Assembly: GCA_018398585.1 (NCBI GenBank) | Contig: JAGTTD010000001.1 | Location: 33,864,438-33,928,437, forward strand | Source of the DNA: Simmondsia chinensis | Taxonomy: Eukaryota; Streptophyta; Magnoliopsida; Caryophyllales; Simmondsiaceae | Length of the DNA stretch: 64,000 nucleotides | Direction of reading: 5' to 3' | Notes under the pieces: generated by a model | Told to the model about the DNA's origin: nothing | The model's input: the letters and a program-made list of their open reading frames with translations, nothing else | Database searches by the model: none | Made by a program: the position numbers and the translations under genes | Part shown: positions 21,676-32,891 of the stretch, one piece after another | How positions within the stretch are numbered: position 1 is the first letter of the stretch | How the letters are laid out: the number at the start of each line of letters is the position of its first letter

Positions 21676-22102
21676 AGCTAAATATATAATATCTATTCTA
21701 GTTTATATATTTAGTTACCGTAAATCACACATAGTATTCTTAAGTTTGATAGACTAATTTTTTTAGTTTATGAATTTTATTAAATAATATTTTGGTGTAA
21801 AAGTTATATGTATTTATAAAATAGTTTAAATGACAGGGAAAAAAGGTGTAAAATTTATAGTTATTTATTAGTAACGCACCAACCTCTTGCTATTCCCTTC
21901 ATCCCATACACAAATCGGAATATTTTAATACTACTAATGAAGAAGAGTTGGATAAAAGACTTATTTCATATATTTTTAAACTGATGTTTTAATTATTTGA
22001 ATAAATATTCGTTACTTTTGGACTAAAATATAGTTTAACAAATTTTATAAACTAAAAAAAATTAATACATCAAACTTTGCAGTACTAAAATATCATTTAG
22101 CC
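21676..22102. mobile_element. MITE with ~55 bp terminal inverted repeats
   Basis: AAGTTTGATAGACTAATTTT (21742 onward) is matched in inverse at 22020-22080 (...AATTAATACATCAAACTT). The similarity extends outward to AGCTAAAT near 21676 and ATTTAGCC near 22102. The interior is AT-rich and non-coding. Confidence 0.55.
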
Positions 22103-22244
22103 TTTACTTTATGTATCGATTACATAGTGAAATGAAAATATAAGTAATACTAAAGTTGAACTAATATTAAATAATTATTTATATATTATAAATTAATTAG
22201 AAGTTATCCCTTCCAAAAACTTCGACTCCCATGTCATTGAATTG

Positions 22245-23899
22245 TGTAGGTTATATGCCTTATATTTACATGTTTTATTCTTCATTCCTGCGACATATTC
22301 GGCTTTTACATGTATGTTTTATTGTCATCTAGCTACATTTAGGCTTGGAGTGTAATGGAGCAAACAAAGTTGAAAAGTGGCATAATCAAGCGTAATTGGG
22401 GCATATTTGAAGACTATTTTGAGAAACCCAACCATGTGTGTAAACGAAGTAACCATTGGGTCAACATTTGGTTGAAAAGAGTATTTCCTTGGGTGTGTGG
22501 ATTGATTGACCATGCATTTGGCAAACGGTCAAGATTAAAATGAGTAAAAGGTTAAAAGAAGAGTATTTATTACCCAATAATTTACCAATCCACCAATGAA
22601 ACAACTGGGGTTACGTAGATCTCTTCGAGAGCGTTGATTTGGTATATAATTTGGCCCATAACTACTTATGGATCAAAAGTTATGCGTGTATTAAGTTAAT
22701 TGCGCAAACTGCTGTCAAGCAGCCGATTGATTGGCCAATTTGGCCGATTGATCGGGGAGGCATCTGTATGTATCCTAATGACGCCTCATCGATAAATAAA
22801 GAGTGGGAGACCTACTTTTCCATCTTCTGCCACGCCTCCTCTCCTCCTCTCCTTCCTGAAGCCGCTACGAGATCCAAAGGGTTCTCAAATGTTGAAGCAC
22901 AGGTGGTCGGAGTACTGGATGAATCAAAGCAAGGATCAATGTCAACGTTAATTGGGGAGTCTTCAAGTCCTTAGTTTTATTCATTATTTTATCTTTTTTA
23001 GATTTAAATGATGTGTAAAACTCCTATGGAAGAGTAGACTAGCAATTTAAAAATGAAGGGCTGGTAGCCACCCGTATCCCGGATTTATATTATGCTTTTG
23101 ACAATGGATTTATGTTATGTTATATACGCACCCTTGTGGGGAATTTATTATTGTGTTTGGCATTTCTTTGTGTGTGATTGTAACCACGTTGAGATCTTAA
23201 AGTTATTAGTGTTACTCAATGAGTTCGTAACCTGGATCATAACATAGTTGGCTTTCATGCGTGGTCAGGGTTGAAGTTGTACCCAACCCTGAATAGAATC
23301 TTTTACATAAGTTAATACTTAATTAGGAGTGACAAAAGAATTTATTAGTGCTAGTGAGGTAAGCCATGGTACACCAAGGGTTATACGATAGGTTATGCTC
23401 TTAGATTAGTTCATTATCCTAACTCCCAGTTTAAGTACTAATTCAAGTTTAATATTGAATTGGGAGCAAGAAAGGAATTAAGTTGTACTAGTGAGATAAC
23501 ATATGCTACACGTAGTATGATATGATAGATTACGCCCTTGAACTAGTTCATTACATTAAACCCTAGTTTAAATATTAGTCCAAGCTTAGTGCTTGTAACC
23601 TAAGCCTCCCAAGTCATTGTCATAGTATAATATAATGATTGGATATGATTAACACTACCCTTAATTCATTTCCTAACCTAACCTTAATTGAACTGACACT
23701 TCTAGTTTATCATTAGTTTTGTTAATTAGTAAACAAATTAATCAAACCACACAAAAAATCCAATCTCAGCCACTCAATAATCACTAAGTCTAACTTAACA
23801 CCAATTCTTTGTGGATACGACCCGTATACACCATTAAGCTACGACGATCTCGTATGCTTGAGAGTAGATGGTTTTAAAGCAACCTCTAAGATCACATCA
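22245..23899 (+). repeat. 5' LTR of Athila-type element
   Basis: Pairs along its length with 30754-32380 and, inverted, with 61474-62786. Its start near TGTAGGTTATATGCC is slightly altered from the 3' LTR TGTTGATATGCC. A TATA-like stretch AATAAAGAGTGGGAG lies near 22793 (TATATAAAGAG at 31277 in the 3' LTR). The open frames inside it are chance. Confidence 0.88.
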
Positions 23900-23905
23900 A
23901 GTTTT

Positions 23906-23923
23906 TGACGTCGTTGCCGTGGA
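23906..23923 (+). promoter_or_regulatory. Primer binding site, Asp-tRNA type
   Basis: TGACGTCGTTGCCGTGGA lies six bases after the LTR. It differs at three bases from the usual Athila site TGGCGCCGTTGCCGGGGA, complementary to tRNA-Asp. Confidence 0.85.
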
Positions 23924-24252
23924 ATCTATAAGCTAAGTCGATTTAGGAATTAACGAGTTAGTTTATTTTTATTTTTTTTGTTTAAGAAAAAAAAATCTAA
24001 ACAAATAAAAAATTTTTATTTTACTTTAATTTATTTCTTTCTATTTTATTTATTCCTTCTCGTTTATTTTTATTTTTAATTTTTTTTTGACCATTATTAT
24101 AATATTTTTCTCGTTATGGCCAATTATGTACCTTGTACGATTGGGGACTACTTTGTCCCCCAAACGTATGTCGCTCCTGTCGGAGTTGCATTACTGACCG
24201 CGGGTAATGCAAACTTCAAAATTAAGCCGGGGATCATCAACATGCTTCCCAC

Positions 24253-24698
24253 TGTTATGATTCAAGCTCAACTTGAATCATAACATAGGGTTTGAAGGTG
24301 AATTACACTTCAAATTAGAGTTCTAGATAAGAGAATTTAAATATTAAAATGAGATTAGAAGAATAAGAGGAGATCAAGATGATCAAGATGAGATAATAGA
24401 AGAAATGAGATGAGATTGATAGAGATTCAAGAAGAGAAGAGAAGATAATTGTTAGGATTCTATATAGAATTGAGAGATCAAGAGAAGTAAGAGATCATTT
24501 CATTATTCATCAACTCCCCAGCTTCTAAGGCAATTCTCGTACTTATACTCCCTTAGAGCTAAATACGGCTAACCCAAATACAATGAACAAGGACAAACAA
24601 GCTAACCGACCATCACATTAGCTGCCAACATTGGCTCTAGCAAACTAACATCATGACCATGACTAACGGACACACTACTAAACGTCACAATCATGACA
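24253..24698 (-). repeat. 3' LTR of element C (left copy)
   Basis: Begins TGTTATGATTCAAGC with an internal short palindrome (GATTCAAGC...GCTTGAATC-like) and ends AATCATGACA. It matches 26567-27022. Confidence 0.92.
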
Positions 24699-24732
24699 AA
24701 AACCTCCCCCTTTAGAGATTCTTGTCCTCAAG
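24699..24732 (-). promoter_or_regulatory. Polypurine tract and CTTGAGGACAAG box of element C
   Basis: On the minus strand CTTGAGGACAAG (24732-24721) is followed by AATCTCTAAAGGGGGAGG and the LTR, the same order as in elements 1 and B. Confidence 0.8.
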
Positions 24733-24739
24733 AATCTTA

Positions 24740-26000
24740 GAGAGAAGTATAGCTTCTAATCAAGGATATTGAATTGTTCTCAGCTTGAGTTGCTTATTCT
24801 TGTTTGCACTGCTATCCATGACTTCAGATCCATTCCTATAGCTTCCAAGATTCCCAACCAATTGAGTTTTCCAATTGCAATAATCAAGACTGAGATTTCC
24901 TTCCCAAACTTTTAGTCCTGCCTTTGCTTCAGTAGCATCATGTGAAAAAGCTTGCAGATGTCCTCCCAATAGAGAGGTTTCTTCATGAAACACCCATTGA
25001 TTTTGAGCTGGAAGAAGTTTACAGCAACTTTAATAGGCTTGTGAATGTGTTCATGCTGAGCAAGAGTTGAGAAAGTGGTATTGGGCCTTTGAAATTGAGT
25101 CCAACTTAGCTCGCTTTGAATCCAAAAGCTTGTTGCAACAACAAAAGTCAACAACTTGCATATATACTCCCATTTGTAAGGTTGCATTATGAAGTCTTTG
25201 GCTTGCTTGATGCCAACATGTAGACTCTTGAAACCTTAAGCATTGCCACAATATTGCACCCCATTCTTTCTTGTACAGCCTTCTGGAAGCCCAAATATCC
25301 CAAATTTGAGTTGAGGCTCCTCTAAAATACCAGGAGGCCTGCCACTGTCCTGCCCAAATAGCCATGCTTCAACTCCATTTGCCCTACCTATGATCCCTTT
25401 GATATGGCTACTATAAATCACCGATGAATGTGGCTATTGCCTGCCCTTAGGATCCTTGACAATAAGCCATCCAATTTCATGACCATGAGGTCTTCCTCTA
25501 TCAAACACAAATGAATTAATTCCCTGCTACGTTTGGAATTGCAGTCTTGACTTTCCAACCCTAAAAACCTCAAGATGTATTTGTAACTTCTTGACTGTAA
25601 GATCCAATGGTTCAACCACTTGCAAAGGTACAACCTCATCCTATAATGTTGCTACAAAAGTGGAATTTAGCTTCTAAAAATCATTTGCAACATTTGAATT
25701 AAAAATCAATCCACCACTGACAATGAAGTTGTGATCCCATTTTGATTTCGGTTGCTGCCGCAGATCAATCTCAATTTGAGTTTATGATTCTTCATGATCT
25801 ACCTCTGCAATCTCTGATTTGTCCTTTGGAACTTGCTCAACTCGATGTTCTTCCACATTTCTTGCTATATTGGAGTGCATTGCAGCAAGATTTTGATCAT
25901 ATTCTTTAAGTATTTGCTGATGCATTTCTTGGCTTTTGCTCAACATTTCTTGAAATAGCTGCGAAATTTGTGACCGGAAGTCCTTAAAATTTTGTGAAGT
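24740..26000 (-). pseudogene. Decayed element C protein, related to element B protein
   Basis: The N-terminal part (about 25990-25790) encodes a Gln/Glu-rich coiled coil (SQLFQEMLSKSQEMHQQ). Further on, 25421-25236 carries WLFGQDSGRPPGILEE, matching WFSWFEFGRPPENLKD of element B both in residues and in DNA (CAGGAGGCCT). The rest is in short shifted frames down to about 24760. No known domain. It is a more decayed member of the same protein family, judged from one motif, a similar N-terminus and identical placement. Confidence 0.6.
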
Positions 26001-26566
26001 GTTGGAATTGCTTCACCATCCATTCTGTTGTACTTGAGTATGTATCAATTGCTTAGAAGAGTCCCACGATTTAGCTTACTCAACACTACTCCACTGGACA
26101 GAGAAGCTCAAACACAAAATCAGCAAGTTCAATCCACAAAACTCAAAGACTTGGAATCCTCGATGACTGAATTAGAAATTCTGAAGCTAGCTGATCAACA
26201 ACTTCAATCGAATACACTGAGCTTGATCTATTCCAATCCGATTTTGCTGCTACTGGACAATTTAGGACTTCAGATTCTTGAATGAACCCTTAATCCAAAT
26301 AACTGGATCGCAAAACTGGAATCTCTGATGCATGAACAGAAGCAATCTGAACATTTAAGCACAACTTTCTTGATCACATTTGTTCTGATTAGCAAAACCT
26401 TATCTTGTTATGGCAAGATTATCTTAATCACAGTAGAACAATGCCAATGCAGCACAACTCGATCAAACTAAACCTTAAACTCGTTATCAAAGATCTAACA
26501 CCATTTGATCAAAAATTAGACATCAATTACTTGATTTTGGAAGCAAATCAAGGCTCTGATACAAAT

Positions 26567-27022
26567 TATTATGATTCAAGCTCAACTTGAATCATAACCT
26601 AGGGTTTGAAGGTGAATTACAATTGAAATTAGAGATCTAGATAAGAGAAACTGGAGATTAAAATGAGATTAGAAGAATAAGAGGAGATCAAGATGATTAA
26701 GATGAGATAATAGAAGAATTGAGATGAGCTTGATAGAGATTCAAGAAGAGAAGAGAAGATATTTGTTAGCAATATTTGTTAGGATTCTAGAGAGAATTAA
26801 GAGATCAAGAGAAGTAAGAGATCATTTCATTATTCATCAACTCCCTAGCTTACAAAGGCAATTCTCTTACTTAGACTTCCCTAGAGCTAAAGGCGGCTAA
26901 CCCCGATACAATGAACAAGGACAAACTAGCTAACTGACCATCACATTTGCCTCCAACATTGGCTCTAGCTAACATCTTGACCATCACTAACCGACACACT
27001 GCTAAACATCACAATCATGACA
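26567..27022 (-). repeat. 5' LTR of element C (right copy)
   Basis: Begins TATTATGATTC (first G changed) and ends CATGACA before the CCCAC duplication. The adjoining primer site is at 26554-26565. Confidence 0.92.
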
Positions 27023-28194
27023 CCCACCTTCTATGGGAAGCCAATTGAGAGCCCATACGAGCACCTTGATGCTTTCATTGTAATATGCGGAACTTGCCAC
27101 TATCAAGGTGTCTCAATTGATGCTATTAGACTACGCTTTTTTCCATTTTCGTTAAAGAACGTAGCTAAAAGGTGGTTTCTGTCCCTTCCAAGGGGTCAAA
27201 CCACCACCTAGGATGACCTCCAGCAAAAGCTCCTGATCAAGTTTTATCCTCAAGCCAGGACGATGGCTGTTACGCATGCGATCAACAGTTTTGAATAAAA
27301 CGATCAAGAAAAATTTCATGAAAGTTGGGACAGATTTAAGGAGCTTTTTAGAAACTATTCCAACCACGGGTCACCTAAGTGGACTCTTGTGCAGAACTCC
27401 TATGATGGTCTCACGACTTCTAACGAGCAAATGGTTAATGCTTCATATGGGGGAGCATTTAACCAACAAGATGAGCGCAGGGCATGGACACTCTCTCGAC
27501 CAAGCCTCCTCTGTGAGGTTGGTTAGAGGGGGCACACGTGGTGTCTACAATGTAGCACCCAACAATGACGTCAACCTTAGACTGGATGCCCTTAGTAGGA
27601 AGATGGATCAGATTATGAACTTGCACACAAATCCTACTAATATGTGCCTGATCAATGCATTTGAGTCATCGGTGGTACTATTCTGCATGACATTTGTTCG
27701 GGTGAGGACCATTATGTTCGTGATTGTTTATATGTGTCAAAATTTCCTGAATATGTGCAGGAACAGGTTTATGCAGCTCAAGGATACTCGAGGAATGACG
27801 ATCCATTCTCCAACACCTACAATCCCGAGCGGCATAATCATCTGACCTTCTTGTATAAGTAGAATGCCAATCAGAATCAACTCATGAGACATCGAGATCC
27901 TGACTTTGTGGGTAGTGCACACCCTCCCATTTTCAGGGAGGGCACATGTATGATGCTCGACCTCATTCCAATGTTGCTCATGATAACCCCTTCCCCCACA
28001 TCCATGACATATATCACAATTCGAGGAGCGTATGCTGCACTTTATGGAGGACACCACACAACTGGTTCGGTCTCACTCGCAATCTATAGCCAAATTACAG
28101 GACCGAATAGGACAATTAGACAAAGCACTTTATAAGGAGTTGACCCCACCAACCTCTCACAATTCAAGCAGGGTCGACTAGTTTTAACCCTAAC

Positions 28195-28975
28195 TTGCTT
28201 CCTCATGAGCAAGTCAAGGCTGTACCAGTGTCTGAGGAAGGGAATCTTAGGAATGTGGATGTCGAGGTTGAGAAGGAGAGCATGGACCCCTCTCTCACTG
28301 CTGACGGGGAGGGCCCACAAGGTAGGTCTTTGTCGGCCCTTATAAGACTGAAGGAAAAGGGCAACACAAAGAGAGCTGAGCTCATAGATGTGTTTAAGGA
28401 CATGAAGATCAACTTGCCGTTGATTGAAGCCACTGAACACATTCCTATGTATGCCAAGTTCCTTAAGGACCTTTGAACCAAAAAGAAGCGCACGCAAGTC
28501 CATACCTTAAAGAAGGTTTGGCTCACCGAGAAGGTGAGTAGTATTTTAGCATTGAGCACGCCACCAGAGTTTCAAGACCACGGGGCTTTTATAGTTCCAT
28601 GTGTTTTAGGAGAACGTTACACTAGTAGAGCCTTGCTAGATCTAGGAGCGAGTGTAAACCTCATCCTTTACTCAGTCTTTCGAGAATTGCTTATAGGTGA
28701 CCTTAAGCTCACTAATGTTACATTTCAGCTGACTGATAGGATAGAATGGGTACCTCGTGGGGTAGTGGAAGATATACTTGTCAAGGTTAACAAGTTTGTC
28801 TTCTCTGTTGATTTTATTGTCTTAGATATAGACCCTACTCCTAGGCAGAAGCAAAACACTCCCGTTATTCTAGATTGACCGTTCCTAGCAATAGTCGATG
28901 CTGTGATTCACTGTAGGACGGGAGCGTGGAGGTTTCTTTTGGAAACCTCAATGGCAAATTGAAGGTCTAGAATGC
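28195..28975 (+). pseudogene. Athila-type aspartic protease region
   Basis: 28195-28476 encodes the gag-protease linker (NLPLIEATEHIPMYAKFLKDL). 28534-28878 encodes the protease: FIVPCVLGERY, then the active site region ALLDLGASVNLI (catalytic Asp in D-L-G-A), VTFQLTDR, RGVVEDILVKV and FIVLDIDP. A stop at 28876 replaces the usual GRPFL; AIVDAVIHCRTGA follows. One frameshift after KDL. Proteases of this class cut the polyprotein. It ends near 28960 without leading into RT. Confidence 0.9.
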
Positions 28976-30753
28976 TATACATTAATCCTTTGGTAGGGTC
29001 GGGTTAGCCCGATTCTGCTAAAAGTGCTAATTATAATTGTGTCCCTTTATGTGTTGATAGCTGCATTTCATCACCTATACCTAGTAGGATAAAGATTCGC
29101 GACCCTAATGCTAGTAATGTTTCCCGCTTTGATAGTCACGGGGTCGAAGAACACTGTTGGGTTTGAGGATCGTCCTGACTAGCTTAACCTGAGTTCCATG
29201 GCATACATGCCTCGAATTTTGGTTGACAATGTGCTCTAGACTGCGTTCAACTAAATACATTAAACTTAGCACTCTTGGGAGGTAACCCAACCTACTTTTA
29301 ATTTTGTATGTGTTTTAATTTATTTTTCCGCATGAACTCTCTTTTAGTTGCAGATCCTTTTGTTGTCCCTACCATGCTCGCTCTGTTTCTCTTTTACTAA
29401 ATACTTGTACAATCCTTATTTCTAACACTATTACCAAGTTTGTTGAGTACTCGGTCTTCTATGTCTTCGATTGCAGCTTGCTACTTCTGTATTCTCTTTT
29501 TGGATTTGCTCACCACGCATAGTTGAATATGCCCCACCTCAGGTTGTCTCTTTCCTCTCCTTGCTTGTATTTATTTTCGTCAATTGCATTGAGGACAATG
29601 CAAGTTTTGGATTTGGGGATGGCATGTGTGGTGTGAACCTTTGATTATTCTTTTAACATCTTTTTGCTTCAATTAGCTGTGGGTTTTTTTTTTTTTTTTT
29701 TTTTTTTTGTTGCATGGATTAGCATAGAATTATGGTGACTTATATTGAAGTTCAAATTTGAGATGTATTATGACGATTGGAATACTTATGTAATAAGATT
29801 ATTTCTAAATCTGACTTTTGAATCTTTATTTTTTGTTTTAACTCGTGAGAGAGATTACTACTTTTCACCCTTAATCTTGTAACATATCCTACTTTTTAGA
29901 TTGTAATAGTAGAAAGAACTTTAGGAATTTGAATCCACCATTTTACTCCTAACAATGTTGAAATCAATTTGCTATCTTTGTATCTTGAGTGATTCCAAAA
30001 AACCAAAAACGACTGGTTGGTTCTTGTGGTCTCTGTGTCTCGAGCAAGTAAGCCCATAGGGGTGTCTTAACACCTGGTACCTTGAGCCAATTGGGTCGGG
30101 AGCTGCCGGTCTAAAGCTCGTTACATGGGCCACGGGGAAAGCTTAAAAGAATCAACCATTTTAGGTCACTGTAATAAGCACTAATACATAAAAAAAGGTT
30201 ATGTGCTAACGGATTAGGCCATGAATTCCTTTGACTCGAGCCATTAGGTCTAAGGAGTGCTCTTCACTCGCTGCCTTGAACCAACAGTATCAGGAGTCAC
30301 CGGTCAAAAACTTATTACATGGGTCTAAGGGAGACACGCCTAACCATAAAAAAAAAAGAAGAAAAAAAAATAAAAAATAAAAAAAATAAAAAATAAGAGA
30401 GAAAAGAAAAGCTTTTAATTTCACTATTGATTAGCAGTGAATGATTAGGATAACTAATTTCTTTGATTATTTCTCTATTCATCCTAAATTTGGAGGGTTT
30501 TGAAATAAGAAGAAGAGAGAGACGTTCTACGCACACACACTAGTAAAAGGAGTTGAATCATAAGAATCTGAGCCGGGCCTAGCAAAATAATAACATTACA
30601 TATACATTCTCTACTCTCATGTATACCTTCAAATATATTGGAAATATTTTTCACAAGTAATTCTTGCCATTACATGCTTGATTAAAATTTTTTCATCTTT
30701 AGCTAGTTTGAGCTAAATCTTACATGAGGACAAGCAAGAAGTAGGTTTGGGGA
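28976..30753 (+). other. Athila-type 3' internal region, non-coding
   Basis: Goes from the protease tail directly to a CTTAGCACTCTTGGGAGGTAACCCAA stretch (around 29268), which in Athila elements follows pol, so RT to integrase is missing. It contains a T25 run (29684-29708) and two related ~115 bp blocks (30040-30160 and 30234-30350) built on CTCGAGC...TTACATGGG. It ends AAGTAGGTTTGGGGA before the LTR, the purine-rich junction. Confidence 0.75.
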
Positions 30754-32380
30754 TGTTGATATGCCTTATATTTGCATATATTTTCTTCATTCCGATGACA
30801 TATTCGGCTTTTACATGTGTGTTTTGTTGTAATCGAGGTACATTTAGACTTAGAGTGCAATGGAGCAAACAAAGGGTGAAAAGAGGCATAATCAAGCATA
30901 ATTGAGGCATATTTGAAGACTATTTTGAGAAACATGACCATGTGTGTAAAAGATGTACCCATTGAGTCAAGATTCGGTCGAAAAGAGTCTTTTCTTGGGT
31001 GCGTGGATTGATTGACCATGTATTTTGGCAATCGGTCAAGCTTAAAATAAGCAAAAGGTTAAAAGAAGGGTATTTATGACCCAATAATTTTCCAATGCAC
31101 TAATGAAACCACTGGGGTTGCGTAGATTTCTTTAAGAGCTTCGATTTGGTATATAATTTAGCTCGTAGCTATTTACTGATCAAAAGTTACGCTACTTGCG
31201 CAAGCTGCTGGAGGGTAGCCGATTAGCCGATCGATCGGGGGGCATTTCTACGTACCCTAATGGTGCCCCATCAATATATAAAGAGTGGGACACCTATTTT
31301 CCCATCTTTTGCCACGCCTCCTCTCCTCCTTTCCTTCTCGAAGCCACTACAAGATCCAAAGGGTTCTCAAACGCCGAAGCGCAGGCGGCCGAAGTACTAG
31401 AAGGATCAAAGTAAGGATTAACGTCAACGTCAATTGAGGCAATCTTTAATTCTTTAGTTTTTTTTATTCATTATTTTATCTTTTTTAGAATTAAATGATG
31501 TGTAAAACTCCTATGGAGGAGTAGACTTGTAGCTTAGGGATGAAGGACAAGTAGCTGCCCATATCCCAAATTTATATTATGCTTTTGATAATGGATTTAT
31601 GCTATGTTATATACGCACCCCGTGGGAAATTTATGATTGTGGTTGGCATTTCTTCGTGTGTGCTTGTAGCCATGTTGAGATCTCCAAATTATTAGTATTA
31701 GCCTGCAAGTTCGTAACCTAAACCATAACATAACTGGTTTTCACGCGTGGTCAGGGTTAAGGTTGTACCTAATCCTGAATACAATTTTTTATATAAGTTA
31801 ATACTTAATTAGGAGGGACAAAGGAATTTGTGAGTGCTATTGAGTTAAGTCATGCTACGCCTAGAATCATAGAATGGGGTTATGCCCTTAGACTCGTGCA
31901 TTACCCTAAGCCCTAGTTTAAGTACAAATTCAAGTTTAATATTGAATTGGGACCAAGAAAGGAATTAAGTAGTGCTAATGAGATAACCTATGCTACACGT
32001 AGGATGATATGATAGGTTATGCCCTTGGACTAGTTCATTACCCTAAGCCCTATTTTAAATTAGCCCAGGCTTAGTGCTTATAGCTTAAGCCTCCCAAATC
32101 ATTGTCATAGTATAATATAATGGCAGGATACGAGTAACACTAGCCTGAATTCTTTCCCTAAACTAACCTTAATTAAATTGACACTTTTAGTTTATCATTA
32201 GTTTTGTTAATTAGTAAACAAATTATTCGAACCACACAAAAACTCGATTTTAACCACTCGTTAATCACTAAGTCTGACTTAACCTCGATTCCTATGGATA
32301 TGACTCGTATACACGACTAAGCTACGACGATCTTGTATGCTTGCAAGTAAACGGTTTTAAAACAAACTCTAAGATCACAT
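30754..32380 (+). repeat. 3' LTR of Athila-type element
   Basis: Begins TGTTGATATGCC after GTTTGGGGA. TATATAAAG at about 31275-31283 is the likely promoter. It ends AAGATCACAT. It aligns with 22245-23899 with many substitutions, so the insertion is not recent. Confidence 0.88.
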
Positions 32381-32891
32381 TCGTAGGCCATCACTTCACC
32401 TCTCCCTCCCTTAAACTTAAACCCCCTTGCCTTCGTCTACTAAATATATATCTATATAAAAAGTTATGAATGATAAAGTTAACTATATTTTCGTAATTTA
32501 AATGGACATAAGTACTTACGTAATAGAACTATATTTTTATTTAGGTTAATAATATAATGCATTAATCGCAACATGTGGATGTAATTATTTAAAATTTAAC
32601 TACACACCATATATGATATATGGGAAAACTCTAGTTATTTTTTAAGTAATTAGTAAGTTAGAATGGCCAAGTTTTGCTTCTAAAATGAACACAGGGAAAT
32701 GATGTCGGCCTACCAGCTCTCTACCATGTGACTTTGCGAAGAACACGTCTACAGAACCCATTCAACCATCCAAAAAAAATATTCCTTAATCATTAAAACA
32801 ATTAAATACCAATCATATGATCTACTTAATAATATAATCGTAATCACCATTATAATTCTCTAGTCTCCACCTTCATCCTCTACCTTTCACA
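32381..32891. other. Upstream flank of the GT32 pseudogene
   Basis: AT-rich and non-coding. It could hold the old promoter and 5' UTR of the glycosyltransferase. No clear TATA box was chosen. Confidence 0.4.

Larger units (their letters stand above)
24253..27022 (-). mobile_element. Non-autonomous LTR retrotransposon (element C), relative of element B
   Basis: Inserted in Athila gag with a perfect duplication CCCAC (24248-24252 and 27023-27027). LTRs are 24253-24698 and 26567-27022 (about 450 bp, TGTTATGATTC...CATGACA). The primer site GCTCTGATACAA (26554-26565, minus) and the purine tract beside the left LTR give minus orientation. The ~1.9 kb interior has no gag-pol motif, only relics of a protein like that of element B. 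The CTTGAGGACAAG box is kept at 24721-24732. Confidence 0.92.
24116..28150 (+). pseudogene. Athila-type gag, split by element C
   Basis: Starts MANYVPCTIGDYF at 24116 and reads through IKPGIINMLP to 24252. After removal of element C and one CCCAC it continues at 27023 as TFYGKPIESPYEHLDAF and LRFFPFSLKNVAKRWF, the retrotransposon gag core. Further blocks follow in shifted frames: FHESWDRFKELFRNY, SYDGLTTSNEQMVNASYGGAF, a weak zinc-knuckle remnant (HYVRDC) and NDDPFSNTYNPERHNHL, a typical Athila gag tail. Stops and frameshifts show that it is dead. Gag forms the virus-like particle. Confidence 0.87.
22245..32380 (+). mobile_element. Athila-type Ty3/gypsy element, gag-protease only, split by element C
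   Basis: LTRs of about 1.63-1.66 kb at 22245-23899 and 30754-32380, an Asp-tRNA primer site, a gag starting at 24116 and an aspartic protease ending near 28960. A ~1.5 kb non-coding 3' region and a GTTTGGGGATGTTG junction typical of Athila follow. No RT, RNase H or integrase is present. Net length without element C is about 7.4 kb. No convincing target duplication was found. The 3' LTR end is altered (ACAT followed by TCG). Confidence 0.9.

Noticed and set aside
22639..22974. 111-codon open frame in the Athila LTR
   Set aside because: The counterpart in the 3' LTR (31196-31414) is broken. It is ordinary LTR sequence around the transcription start.
22240..32385. Target duplication for the Athila-type element
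   Set aside because: The flanks (AATTG versus TCGTA) do not match and the 3' LTR end is altered, so no duplication is claimed.
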